From: Tetrahymena elliotti 4EA
Taxonomy: Eukaryota > Ciliophora > Oligohymenophorea > Hymenostomatida > Tetrahymenidae
NCBI GenBank assembly: GCA_000231825.2
Contig: JH720312.1
Location: 62,001-126,000, forward strand
DNA: 64,000 nt
Reading direction: 5' to 3'
The stretch's first letter is position 1. The number at the start of each line of letters is the position of its first letter. The notes below the pieces were generated by a model. The model did no database searches, had not been told where the DNA came from, and worked only from the letters and a program-made list of their open reading frames with translations. A program made the translations under genes and the position numbers. Shown here in pieces: positions 30,262 to 42,332 of the stretch.

Positions 30262-30905
30262 TTTTATAAAATCAAATGTCTATTGAGTTAATTTATTAAT
30301 TTTTTATTACTTTTTTTTCTAACTATGATTATCAATTTAAAAACGAAATCATTCAAATAGAGGATAAAAACTTGATCAGAAAAAGAATACAATCAAATAA
30401 ATCTTTACATTTCATCCGTAGAAATAACTATATTTATTACCTGAATAAAAAACTAGTATTTGTAAGTAAAAATGATTAGATTCTACTTACATATTTTAGA
30501 GATTATTAGATATTAAAATTAAGCTTCCTAATAAATCTCTTTAAATATACAATAAAACAAAATAAAAAATGAGTGAAAAGTACGGCTTATTCTTTATTAA
30601 ACCTCAAGATGTTTAACAATAGTTGTATAATTCTTTTTAATTTTTAATTTTTCAAAGATATCAAAATCATAATCTTTAGATAATATCATCATTTAATAAA
30701 ATAAATTTTTCTAAAAATAACGTGAGTTCTAAAAGAAGAAATTGAATATTATATAATGCTGAAACAAACAAATAAGAATGAGAATAGAAACGAAAAAACA
30801 AGTGAAATTAAGCAATATTAAAATAAAATAAATATTTTTTAATTTTTTATTTGCTGGTCTTTTTTTCAATTAATAAAATTTCATTTCTTAATAAGCTTTT
30901 AGTTT
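30262..30905. other. Spacer between ABC transporter start and TmcB-like gene end
   Basis: 644 bp AT-rich spacer, tandem arrangement on the minus strand. No gene is seen. Confidence 0.45.
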
Positions 30906-33900
30906 TCACTTCACAGCTGAAAGAATTTCACCATGAAGAAAAGCATTTTTAAGAGATTCGTGCTTTTATATAACTTCAAGTGGGATCATATTTAGCATAC
31001 CTTTAGTTCTCCAAATTTTTACATTTATACTGGCCATATAAGGGAGCCAAATAAATATAAAAGCACAAAGAATAGCAGTAATATATATACAAAAAACAAC
31101 TATTTCTATGGTAGTTCTATAAGATAAATATTTTGGAGCCTAATCAAGGAGTAGACTTGTTAATTAATCCATCATAGGGATCATAAAAGATTGCTGATAT
31201 TATAACTATGTAAATGAACTAGATTGTAAAAATATTTCCTTTTAGGTATCGGAAAGATCAGTAGCCATAAAACCAGTAACAATTGTTCTAAGACCTTCTA
31301 AAAAATAAACTACAGCTGTTATGAATCCGCTTTTTAAAATTCCTTTTATAATTTAAAAGTTGTTTAATTTTTTAAATTAGATTGCTTTTTTTTATCAAAA
31401 ACCAAAATTTAATATTACCATTATTTATTTGTAAGCAAGTAGCTTAATCACTAGAAGTTATATTATTAAGCAATGTACATATGTTTTATGTTTAAGCTTA
31501 TTAAAATTAGCTTTCGTAAGTAGACATCTATCCTGGGAAAGAATAACTGTAAAAATATCTTATAGAGTTTTAAGCAGAATATGTTTATGAATTATAAAAC
31601 GAGGTTAAATCTATTTGTGATGTAGAATCTAAAATAGCTGCACCATTTTGTATCTGCATTAAGGAGAAAACTTATGTCCATCTTTTAATTATTTTTAAAA
31701 AATTGTTAAATTTATTTACTTTATTTAAAAAAATACTGTACATGCCTTCTTATTAATTACCACCCATTTATTAACACCCAATTTTTTTTGAATGTGGGTG
31801 ATAAACACACAAATTACCAGAAAATTGAAAAGGCTATGGGTGTTAATTAATAAGAATGTACAGTAATTGATTTTATCTTAAGAAAATATATGTATTCAAT
31901 TACTAATTTCTTAATGTTTATTTAGTAATAAATCTGATATTAAATTATAGGTTTGGAAATTTACTTTAAGTATGAAGGAAGAAGGCAAGAAACCTGAAGA
32001 TTCTCTAAGATAGTTTACACTTTATCAATGTATTGCAAATCTAAAACAAAATGAATGATATATTGCAATATGAATAGAGTTGCTACAAACCCAAAAATTA
32101 AAACAACGGATTTTTTGCTTCCATCCTTTTAGTTTAAAAGCAAATTGCTACGATGTTCTATAAATTCTTGGTCTTCATTCTATTTTTCAACTTTATTATC
32201 TTAATTGTGTTTAATAGGTTATATATTTTTTTCTTCAAGACTTCTCATTTTTCCTTATTTCCTAAAATCTAAGGTATGAACAGCGGTATTATTTTTATCG
32301 GTTCCATTATCAATACTTTTGATATACTCAGAGTTGTTATAATTATTTTCTCCATCAATCACTTCCTCTTTTGCTTCTTTTTTCTTTTCTTCTTTATCAT
32401 CTTCCTAGCTATCGTCATCATCGTCATTAACTTAAGCTTTAATAGTTATATATTCCTAAATATAAATATCACACTTATCAGCTAATTATTTAATTTCAGG
32501 ATATGGTATATACCCAAAAAGAGACAAAACTTTATTATTTGTTCTGTTTACTTGGAAAACAATAGGAATTAAGATAAATAAAGAAATTATAACAAATGAT
32601 ATTGCAATAGCTAAAACAGCTATGTAATTTTTTTTAAAATCATCTATTTTATTATAATAATGATCAAAGAAGTCATTAGCAGTATTATTTAATTCTGCTC
32701 TTTGGCTTTAAAGTCCATTTTAATTAATAAAATACAAGCTGCTCGTAGCTTAGTTTACTTATCCTTTCTATTATATTATTATAAGTTAATTAAAGTATTT
32801 TTTTTCATAAAAATTATATTAAAAAATATTACCACAATAGAGGATAAAGGTGACATTTAGTATGTTGAACTGGTACTGATAAATGTTAATAAAGAATCTG
32901 TAAGAGTCTCTTAATCTGTAGATGATACTCCTTAAGAGGATAATTTATTAATTGTTATTGTACGATTAGGAGGATCAGTACCTTTATCATTGTACATCTA
33001 AATTTAATATTTAATCATAGCATACATTTAATCTTTTAATAGGTTTGAATTTGTACTCAACTATTTTTTTTGAACAATCAGTAAGTTACAATAGATTTAA
33101 TAATTTACCTTGTCTCTTATTTGGTTTGCAAAATCATCTGCAGTCTGTCCTGAGGGTGGATTTATTAGTTGACTAAATTGAAAATAAAAAAATGCTTGAA
33201 CTCGCTATAAAAGAAATTTTTAATTTAATTTACTTTGCAATTTCATAAAGAAGATTAGAGTAGTAAATTGAAGTGCTTAATGTTTTAGATAAAACATAAC
33301 CAGATTAAATTGCATTTAACCCATCCTCAACACTATTTTTATTTGAAACTTTAAAGCCTAAATCATAAGAAGAAACGCCACATAATGTTAAAAGTAAAAT
33401 TAAAGCTGTTCTATTTAAAATTTTAATTTTTCGAGGAACTGTTTTTTCAGAAATGAGAGCTTTAAAGTCTTTTAATTGTCTCTAATCTTCATTGACTGAC
33501 TATCCTGAAATATTAGAGCTTTCATCATCATAATCACCATTTTGGTGGTCTCCCTAAAAAAAAAAGAAATTCTTTAATTTACTAAATATCAATAATTAGA
33601 TAAAATTACATTTTAAGATTTCAGATCATCTTTTCCGTATGGGGTTTCACCTTAAATAACAGTTTTGTTATTATTACTGAAATAATTTTCTACTGCATTA
33701 TTATCCTAACCTTAAATTACACTACTATCTGTTTCCATGAATGTTATTACATTAATTTTTAAACCGGAATCAAAATCATGCTCTGTAAGAAGGTTTACTT
33801 TTACCTAAGCTTACCTGAATCTCTTAAATCTTCTCTTTTCAAACCCATTTTTTTCTTCATCTTAATTTTATTGCTAATTATCATATTTTTATGCTTCACT

Positions 33901-36900
33901 TTCATAATCTGACTAATCATATCCATCCTCTTCTTCTATTAAGTAGTTCATTTAAACAAATGTACTATCTATAGTTGTCATAAAACCCTATGCTGACATC
34001 ATTTCTTCTCTATTAGCAATATCAGTCACAGCAGGCATAATTTAGTCTAGTGTAAAATCTGAAATATTATTGGAATTACCATATACTAAAGAAGAAGGTA
34101 TTCCAAAGTGATCATGAATACTTTCTGATATACCTTAAATCTACAAAGTATCCTCCCTTTTTTTAAAAAAGAAATCAAAATATTTTTAATGAAATAAACT
34201 TGAAATTAAGATTTTTTAAATCAAAATTGAAGCGTATGTAAGAAATAAATATACCTATAAACTAGATAGTGAATTACTTAGTCTTTATCTACCTAACTTT
34301 TAGATTCTTAATTTTCTATTTCTTTCAGAAATCCAATGATTTGTATTCCTTAATCAAGATTAGGAAGTACTTTAATCATAATTGAAGTTGGAACCAAATA
34401 TCCATTTTTATCTAGACACATTACTGTTCTCTCTATTCCAATAACCTTTGGTTACGAAGTTTCTAAAAACCTATGAAACAGACCATCATGAATGTCTCCA
34501 TATACTTTTGGCATAATTTTGTTTATGTTCTATCCTATTATGTCATTTTTTTAATAACCTAGCAACCTAAATTGTTGTAATAAAAATAACTAAAAAATTT
34601 AATATTAAAAATTTCTTACTCTTCGATTTCATTATTTGTATTTAAGACTATTCCAATTTAGTTCAGATTTCCTGAAACACTGATAATAGTAGTTGAAGAA
34701 TTCTCTCCATATTTTAATTTTTCAACATCAACAAATTATTTGTTTGCTTAGTTGCTTCTTTCTATGTATTATGCCTTCTCGAGCATTCTAGTACCATCTT
34801 ATTCATCGTTTACTATTTCCTTTAAATAATTTCCATATATTGTTAAGCTCTTAATATTATTTGAGTTGATTTCTTGTAGATTTTCAAATATTGAAGAATT
34901 ATTTTCGATAGAATTCGTAATTCTAGTTCCTAAAAGTAGAAGTTTATCAACATCAGGTAATTCTTCTAACAATTTATTCCAGAATTCTTAGTAATAAGTG
35001 ACAGATTTTTCAATAGATCCTAAAAATTCTACATATAAAGACTAAAACTAAACAATACTATTTATTTCAACTGTTTTATTTTCAGCGTTTCTTAAATCAT
35101 TTTCTTTTAATTCATCTTCGATGATATGATTGTAGCTAAAAATAGAAAATTCCTCCTACATATTAGGCTTTAATTCCTATGTATACATTAGCTCTAGCAA
35201 AGATTTGAATTTATTATTCAGTTTAGCATGCTATATGTATGCATTTAGTAAATGTAAACGAGGACTTTTTTAAAATTTATCAAAACTATCTAACAGTAAA
35301 AACTTTACAAAATCATACCATTTTGAGTTGGCGTTAAAATTAAATTAGTTAATATTATTTTGGTGAATTTAGTTATCAATTTCTTTATCTAATATTAAGG
35401 ATTAACAATTACAACTAATATCTTAAACTTTTGTGCAATATCTAGCATGATATTTAAGAGCTCCATCTAGCTAAATACAATCTTCTGAGTTATTTCTACT
35501 CTCTATAAGTCCAACCATCAGTGCTAAATAATATTCAAAATCAGTATCTTTCTTAAAATGTTTCATGGTTTAAGACAATATTTTGCTTTCTTTGTATCTC
35601 ATAAGAAAAATTACTGAAGCAGAAATAAATGGTATTCCAGTAAAAATATATAAGATAGAAATATTTCCTGAGTCAATTATAGCACAAACAAAAGTCACCC
35701 AAACTATCCACAAAACAGAAGAATCTATAATCAAAGTGAAATTCTAAATACTCTTTGAATAGTAAGGCAGAGAAAAAAATCTATTAGAAACCATAAAGAC
35801 CAAATAAATGCCAAAACAAATAATAAAAGCTTTTCCATAAGTACCTTCAGGATCAAATGTAGTATATAGTGGTAAAGCGGTTTTCAAAACTATTTAAAAT
35901 AAAATATCATATTTTCAAAATTAAAATTACAAAAACATTCATTTTTAATCTTCTATTTTGATTAATAATTAAAAGATTCATAAAACTAAATATAACTTAA
36001 AAAGTCTATAATCAGAACATTATTCATCAGATCAATTTGTAATTAATGCAATTAATAAAGCTTTAAAGTTTTTTTTATGGTTTTCAGTATTTTCAAAAAT
36101 TATAAAAGTAACTCTAGATCAATAATACTTAAAGAAAAATCTTTAATGGGGTTTTATTTACTTCGAATTTTGGATATAAAAATTTTTATTCTTAATCATG
36201 AAATAAATTATAAGAATTATTTTTTTTAATGATTGGATGTAGTATATTAATTAAGATAAGGCTAATGTAATCTTAAAATTTAAATTTCTTTTTCAATAAA
36301 GTAGAAAGATAAAAATAAATCTTTTTCTCTTTAAGTACAATGTTTCTTAAAAAGAAGAGAATAGACATAAAGATATTTGTTTTAACCAAAATAACAAGAT
36401 AATATTTAAATTTAATTTTTGAAATTTTACTTATTTTAACAATATCAATAATACTCTGTGGATGTGCATAAGGCGTTTTAGAGCAAGGATTAAGGTCTAT
36501 ATAGAGCTTATAAAATACTGTTTATAGATTTGCAAATATAATAAAACCAATTATAGCAATACAAAGGTGGATAAAGTAAATTGACTCATAGCAATTTAAC
36601 GATACTCCAAGATTTGTTGAAGAATTACAATAAAAAGTAGAGAAATAAATGTTAATCATAGGGATATAGCCAACTGTTGTAGCAAGTAACCCATACAACC
36701 AAAGATATTTTATAAAGTAGTTAAAAAGGCTAGAAGATTTTCTGTGCTTATTAGATACAACAAAGCAGCAATACAAGCCTATAAGTAGAGTAATCAAATT
36801 AATAGATACTACTATATAAAGAATCATTAAAAAAACCTAAAATATTTTTATTCATTAAAAAGAATGAGATTTCAATAAATTTAGCAAGAAATAGAATAAA

Positions 36901-37441
36901 ACTTTTATTTTATAAGTTAGTTTTTTAATAGAGATTAGTTAAATTTAATAGTAAAATTGAAATTTATTTAGGAATTCATGCTAATTGAATGTAATATTTT
37001 TAAGATTCATAAATAAATAATTATCAATTTATTTTCGATTTCTATCCTAAATTAAATATATTTTCTCTATTAACTAGAAAGACATACAAAAGTTAATTTG
37101 TCTTTAAAGAATCCTAACTAAGCTAATATTTTTTGTAAAAATTCTTTAAATAAAATGAAAATATTTACTGTCTATCCATTATTTTAAATAGGCCCATTGA
37201 TTTAGAAGTACTGAATAGCTTGTTAAATCGCATTTGTCATAGATGAAGACCACAAAAAACTGAATGAGGTATTTATTGCAAAGAAAGCTATTTAAATTCC
37301 TTCTATGAATAATAATATTTTGTATATGAAGGGAGACACCTTTTGAGTGTGTAAAATTTCATGAAACAAAGAATAGAGAACTCTTCTGATAAGTTTATCT
37401 GACTTAGTCCAGAAAGACTCTTCATACTGATGGTCAAACAT
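30906..37441 (-). CDS. PAS-domain multi-pass membrane protein, TmcB-like family
   Basis: Eleven exons: 37441-37169, 36836-36431, 35889-34620, 34566-34255, 34156-33610, 33553-33234, 33172-33109, 33060-32833, 32767-31965, 31681-31419 and 31342-30906. They join in frame at every junction to 1549 residues. The N-terminus (MFDHQYEESFWT, then several membrane helices) resembles the tiny-macrocysts (TmcB/TmcC) family found in Dictyostelium and expanded in ciliates. The marks used are WSSS...AIQYFQ, NPCSKTPYAHPQSI and, near the end, the motif MLNMIPLEVIQKHESL. A PAS-like sensory segment (INKIMPKVYGDIHDGLFHRF) lies near residues 650-745. A luminal or extracellular domain flanked by helices follows (about 860-1050), then an acidic cytosolic region and two further helices. 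PAS folds bind small ligands or mediate contacts; the signalling role here is inferred. Three introns are long (332, 541 and 283 bp), and the last holds a MITE-like element. Confidence 0.87.
31736..31863. mobile_element. MITE-like element with terminal inverted repeats and TA flanks
   Basis: A 128-bp segment inside the intron 31682-31964. The left end ctgtacat(gcct)tcttattaattaccaccca matches the reverse complement of the right end with one 4-nt insertion and one mismatch, over about 27 paired bases (longest strings not written here). Both ends are flanked by TA, the target duplication of Tc1/mariner-type elements. Inside, a second inverted pair (ttaacaccca / tgggtgataa) makes a further hairpin. 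It has no coding capacity, so it would be a non-autonomous element or a remnant. Only one copy was noticed in the window. Confidence 0.65.
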
Positions 37442-38671
37442 TTTACTTATCTATTTGAGGCAATAAAATAATGTCTAAAATCAATGCTAAGATAGTGCTT
37501 TATTTAATAGTTTTTAATTAATTTTGTTTAGCTTTTCTATTTGTAGATTTTAATTTCAAGATATTTTTTAATTTTTTTTTTTGATTAGTATTTATGGATT
37601 TCTTTAGGTAATTAGTTATTATTCTTAAACAGTCTTTCTAAAAAAATAAAAAATTCATTGTAAGCCTTTCAGATAAGTCATATTGCTAATCTATTTTTCA
37701 GCATCAATTACAAAAATTTCCATACTATTCTTCAAATTAAAATATTCAAATGCAATTAACCTACAAATAATACTTATTAAGATTTTTACACAAAGCGAAA
37801 TATTGCTAATCCATTTTTAACAGACTAATTTTTTAACCAAGAAAAATAATTTTTATTTACATTCTTACATAATCATAAGTACTTCTATTATTGGTCTTAC
37901 AGCTATGAATCTTCTATTTATTTAAAATTACTATGCTATCTTTAGTATTTACATTTCTTTATTGTATTTTTCATTGTATGAAAATATCTAATACAAATAC
38001 ATATTTACAGTTTATAATTTATTCACAAAATTTTCATATTAAGCACCAGATTTATCACTCAAAAAATTTCTTAAAATTTAAGAAATTAGATACCTATGAA
38101 AAATTATGTATTCAAAAATTAAATAATAGTAAAGAATTTGTATTTTTACAAATTATTTAATTTTGATAAAACAAGAACTCCCCAAAAACATCTTAGGAAT
38201 AGAGAATTTTCAATTTAGACCAATAAATCTCAATTTACAAGTTGAAACAGATTTTACATTGTTTTTTAAGATTTAAAATAAGAACAAGTTAAAATTTTTT
38301 TTTTTTATTTTAAATAATAATTTAAATATTTAAAATAATTTTTAATTTTTTTGAAAAAGAAATATCCACTATTTAAAAAAATAATAAATGTCAATTAACA
38401 AATAATATAGACAAGGAGAAAAAGTAGAAAGTAGGTATAAATGAGTAAAAAAATTAAGTGAGTCTAAAAATAGGAAATAGAGTTTAGTAAGATAAAATTT
38501 ATAAAGTAAGAAATATAAGAAGATTTTTATAAAAAGGATAAACATACATATAATTTTAACTTTATAATTAGATGACTTAATATTAAGTTTAATATAATAA
38601 TTTTAGATAAAATAAAAACTGAAAATCTTCATGTTAATCAGATAAATTAACTTTTATTTATTGATTTGATA
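37442..38671. other. Spacer upstream of TmcB-like gene
   Basis: 1.2 kb AT-rich, with small chance frames only. It must contain the TmcB-like gene promoter. Confidence 0.45.
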
Positions 38672-41453
38672 TCATTTTCTTTTATTCATAGCATTAATGC
38701 CCCTTTGTACTTTTTAATCATGATTATTCATTATTTTTTGCATCATAACTTGTTCTTTCATTCTCTGGTCTTAGTCAACTTAATGAGCCCTTTATATATA
38801 ACTCTAATTGATAGATAATTATTTTGAATTCATGTGATTTTAAGGACTGTAGTACTCAGGAGCAGATGCGTGCACTCTGTGTAGATTTCCAACACTTGGA
38901 GAATATCCATTTTTACCATAATTAGGATCTTATTTTTATAAATACCTCAAAGATGGACGGACAGGCTCTTTGATTTGTCCATAATTTTCCTATCCTTTTT
39001 TATTCACCATTTGTTCTTACATTTTTCTTTATCTATCTTCTTAAAGGTTATATTCTGCCAAATAGATCTTATCTTCTTCATCATCATTTTCGTTAAATAG
39101 ATCTGTTGGTCTAAACTAACCATTATTTAAATTTTTCATATCTGAAAAAGATAACTGCTCAAGCTATTGCCAGCTGACCCTGATTAATTATCAATTATTT
39201 TTAAATTAATAAAAAAAAATAAATAAAACTTACTTTCCACCAGCATCTAATTTTCCAATTTAATTTTTTATTTTTTTGTTGGCGTAGCTACCAACTCCTC
39301 CAGGTTAGCTATAAACAGAAGAATTCTAAAGATTTGGAGTTGATCTTCTATTTTCCATACTTCTTGGAGCTACTTTAATTAAGCTAGGATTTTTTGAATC
39401 CACTTACATAAGTTATATAGCTTGCTATGATTTCTTAAACTCTTTAAATTGTTTTACTTTTTATCTCACAACAGGATCAACTTTTTTTATAACAATATCT
39501 CTTCCCTAATCGAAAGGCAACAATCTGAAACCATCTTTTACCTTTTTATTAATTTTGAAATTTTTAACTAAAAACAATAATAAACTTAAAAAAATAATTT
39601 ATTCTTTTAAAATAAACATTTTTTATTGAAGAGGTTGTTTTTACAAAAAGAAAATAATAAAATAATTTAGTAAAAACAATTAAAAAAGAATAGAAAAAAT
39701 ACCTAGATGTTAAATGGCTAATTGAGAAGTCCAAATTTAGAACGGAATTTGTGAATATTATCAATTTCAATGTATTAGTAGATTTTTTCTACTCTATCAA
39801 TATTACTTAAATTTTCTTCATCTTTGTAGAAAGCGATTGCAACCTTTTCAATCATAATCTTAAAATGATCAAGGTCTAATTCTTTATAATTTAAGGCATA
39901 CTTTTTAAACATAATTTGTATTTCCCTCTTTGTAACATATTTATTCTTATTAAGAATACCAAACTGTTTAAGGAAAAGCATAAAGCAAGCTAAGTTAATA
40001 ACATTTTATTCATGAACAATTCTATCAAAAGTAAAAGCTACTCCTGTAATATTTTGTTGCTTGCAATAGAAATTAAATGCTTCCTTTAAGTTTTTCATTC
40101 TAATTTATTCTTTAGTAAGGTTTGCCTTACTCTTTTTACCTTGATCCTTATCTAAATTTTTAAAATAAATTTAAATTTAGAAATAAGCATAAGCAACAAA
40201 TAAAAATTGTTTGTTTTTTGAAGTTACACTGAAAAATTCAAAGTTTAGTTTTATCATTATTTGATTTAAATAATTAGAAATTCCTAATTTATGTAAAAAT
40301 GTAAATGAGAATTATAAAATAAGATTTACTTAACAAGAGAGATAATTGTTGTTTCAAGTTGTCAATAGTGTTCTAAATAATTAATTTCTCTTAGGGATTA
40401 GTTGTCTTTTTTAGCATATTTTCATATTTTTCAATGTTTTCTCTTAACTCCTTCTCCAACTAACTTTCTTACTGTTGCTAAATCCATAATTCTTCTTTAC
40501 CTCCTTGAGTGAGAAACAAAGTATCATTGTTTTCAATGAAATAATAAGAGAACTCTACAAAATCACTGTATGTAACCTTAGTTGAGTTAGGATCAAAATT
40601 TCTTATGTTTTTCTTCAAAGCGAAAAACTTTTAAAGTTGATCCATAATTGATTTGTAACTATTAGGCTTGTTGAATAATTCTTCTTCATCATTTTTTGTA
40701 GGATGAAAAGTGATGTTGTCATAATAAAAAGATATTCTTAAAACTAGGGGAACATCGCTAGCTACAATACTAACTTCTTGCTTATTTTGTGAATTATTTT
40801 ACTTAGAGTAGAAGTTATCGCTGTTGTTCTCTTCACTATCTTATATCTATTTTTATTAAAACTCATTGAAGTAATTTTATACTTCTCCTTAGTACTACTT
40901 AAAGAAATTATCAAGAATATCCTTATTTCTTTAATAGTTTTCATTATCTAAAGGTTTGTTAACACTCCCAAAATTAGATCCTCTTTCACTTTGCTAATCG
41001 TTTTGTCCATCATTTCTATTACTACCTTATAAGTAATCATCCAGCTCATTACGCTTTCCATCTTCTTCCTAATCATAATTATGGTTATTGTCATTATTAA
41101 AATCATCATCATTTTGTTCTCCTTATTCTTAATTAGTATGATCATTCTCTTAATTTTCATCATCGTCATGGTTAGCATAATCTACTTACTCTTACTACCC
41201 GTTTTCATCATTCTCTTCATTGTGATTATATTAATCATCATCATCATCAAACTGGTTGTCTTAATTTTCATTATTTTCTTAACTAGTATTTGTTTTTAAA
41301 AAATAAATATTATTCTATTGCATGTACCACTATCAAAAATTAAGTATTTCATTTATTAATTGCATCAAGCAATTTCCAATGCTTATTTCTATTATCGCAA
41401 TAATCATCTCATTCTAAAACAATTATTCGAATAAATTAAAAATTTTACCTCAT
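38672..41453 (-). CDS. Asn/Asp-rich coiled-coil protein with conserved helical domain
   Basis: Exons 41453-41449 (5 nt, ATGAG), 41282-40330, 40151-39703, 39541-39234 and 39179-38672 join in frame to 740 residues. The N-terminal about 130 residues are dominated by Asn, Asp, Glu and Gln. A more ordered part follows, ending in a coiled-coil segment (QQQQESQLEKELRENIEKY) around residues 275-320. A well-structured helical region (about 320-470) contains FMLFLKQFGILNKNKYVTK and ALNYKELDLDHFKIM; spacing is vaguely EF-hand-like but no complete Ca-binding loop is visible. The C-terminal third is polar and basic with Ser/Pro/Gln-rich stretches and a helix near the end (QRMKEQVMMQKIMN). I do not recognise the family. 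The start depends on accepting the tiny first exon; the downstream exon has no suitable ATG near its beginning. Confidence 0.78.
41449..41453 (-). other. 5-nt first coding exon of the Asn/Asp-rich gene
   Basis: ATGAG is followed by GTAAAA, and the next exon begins after ACTAG at 41283. The joined codon AG|T and the downstream phase fit exactly (5 + 953 nt leaves phase 1, as the next junction requires). The intron is 166 bp. Confidence 0.55.
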
Positions 41454-42332
41454 TTTTCTTAATCACTAGCAAATTAATATTAAAGTTGTGGATAATTTAA
41501 GCTGCTTTTATAAATGCCAATCAAAATTTGTTTATTTTTGAGCTTGCTGCTGATATATTATTTTTGCTTTTTTTGGTTTATTGATTTAGTTCCTTAATTT
41601 ATGTGGCTTGATTGCCTATTTAATTAATTTAAAGCTTTATGTATTTTTATTTTTTGAAAGGAGCCTTTAGATTTCAAGAGATTTTGATAACTTATTAAAT
41701 CATTCATTATTTTTTATAAATTGTTAAAATAGAATGACTCAATCTCTCACTAACCCACTCATTCACTCATTTATACACTTAAATCATATAAATTAGTCAG
41801 TGGTTTTAAGAATTATCTAACTTTAAATGTGCAAGATTTTGCTTGTTATTAAAAATTAAGTAGTTTTCTGTTTTTCTTATGTCATTAGTAATGATATTAA
41901 ATTGATTGTTTCATTATTAGATATTCATACATATTATAAAATAAATGATTATTTTGTATATGACTGACTAACCAATTTAAATGAAATTAATTTATTTGAT
42001 TTCCAAAATGATAGATTTATTTTATTATTAAATTTCAAAAATTATTTTCAAAAGTTTTAATTAATATTTTGAAAATAATTTATTAAATTTTTAAAATACC
42101 TTATTTAGATTTAATATCTAAAAAAGCAATAAATTTAATTATTATTTAAAATTAAAGATAACCACAAATTAATTATATAGATATTTCTTTTCCTGAAGTA
42201 TTTTATGATTTTATGGTGAAATTAAAAATAATTATTAATATTGATAGGAATATACATATTTTTATAAAATTTTATTTTACTGAAAAGAAACAAATAAATC
42301 GTTGTAATTATTTGAAATCCAAAATTTGAGTA
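41454..42332. other. Divergent promoter region, Asn/Asp-rich gene / B-box microexon gene
   Basis: 880 bp between two 5' ends. A short repeat of ACTCATTC-type words lies near 41755-41775. No gene is seen. Confidence 0.45.

Noticed and set aside
33205..33233. 29-nt intron in the TmcB-like gene
   Set aside because: It leads to a frame that hits TGA at the next junction; a 61-nt intron 33173-33233 keeps the frame through the following exons.
37933..38160. 75-codon plus-strand frame
   Set aside because: Low-complexity AT-rich sequence in a spacer, no splice context or recognisable protein features.
41081..41299. Ile/Val-rich hydrophobic plus-strand frame resembling a membrane protein
   Set aside because: It is the antisense of the Asn/Asp-rich coding exon (GAT/AAT codons read backwards).
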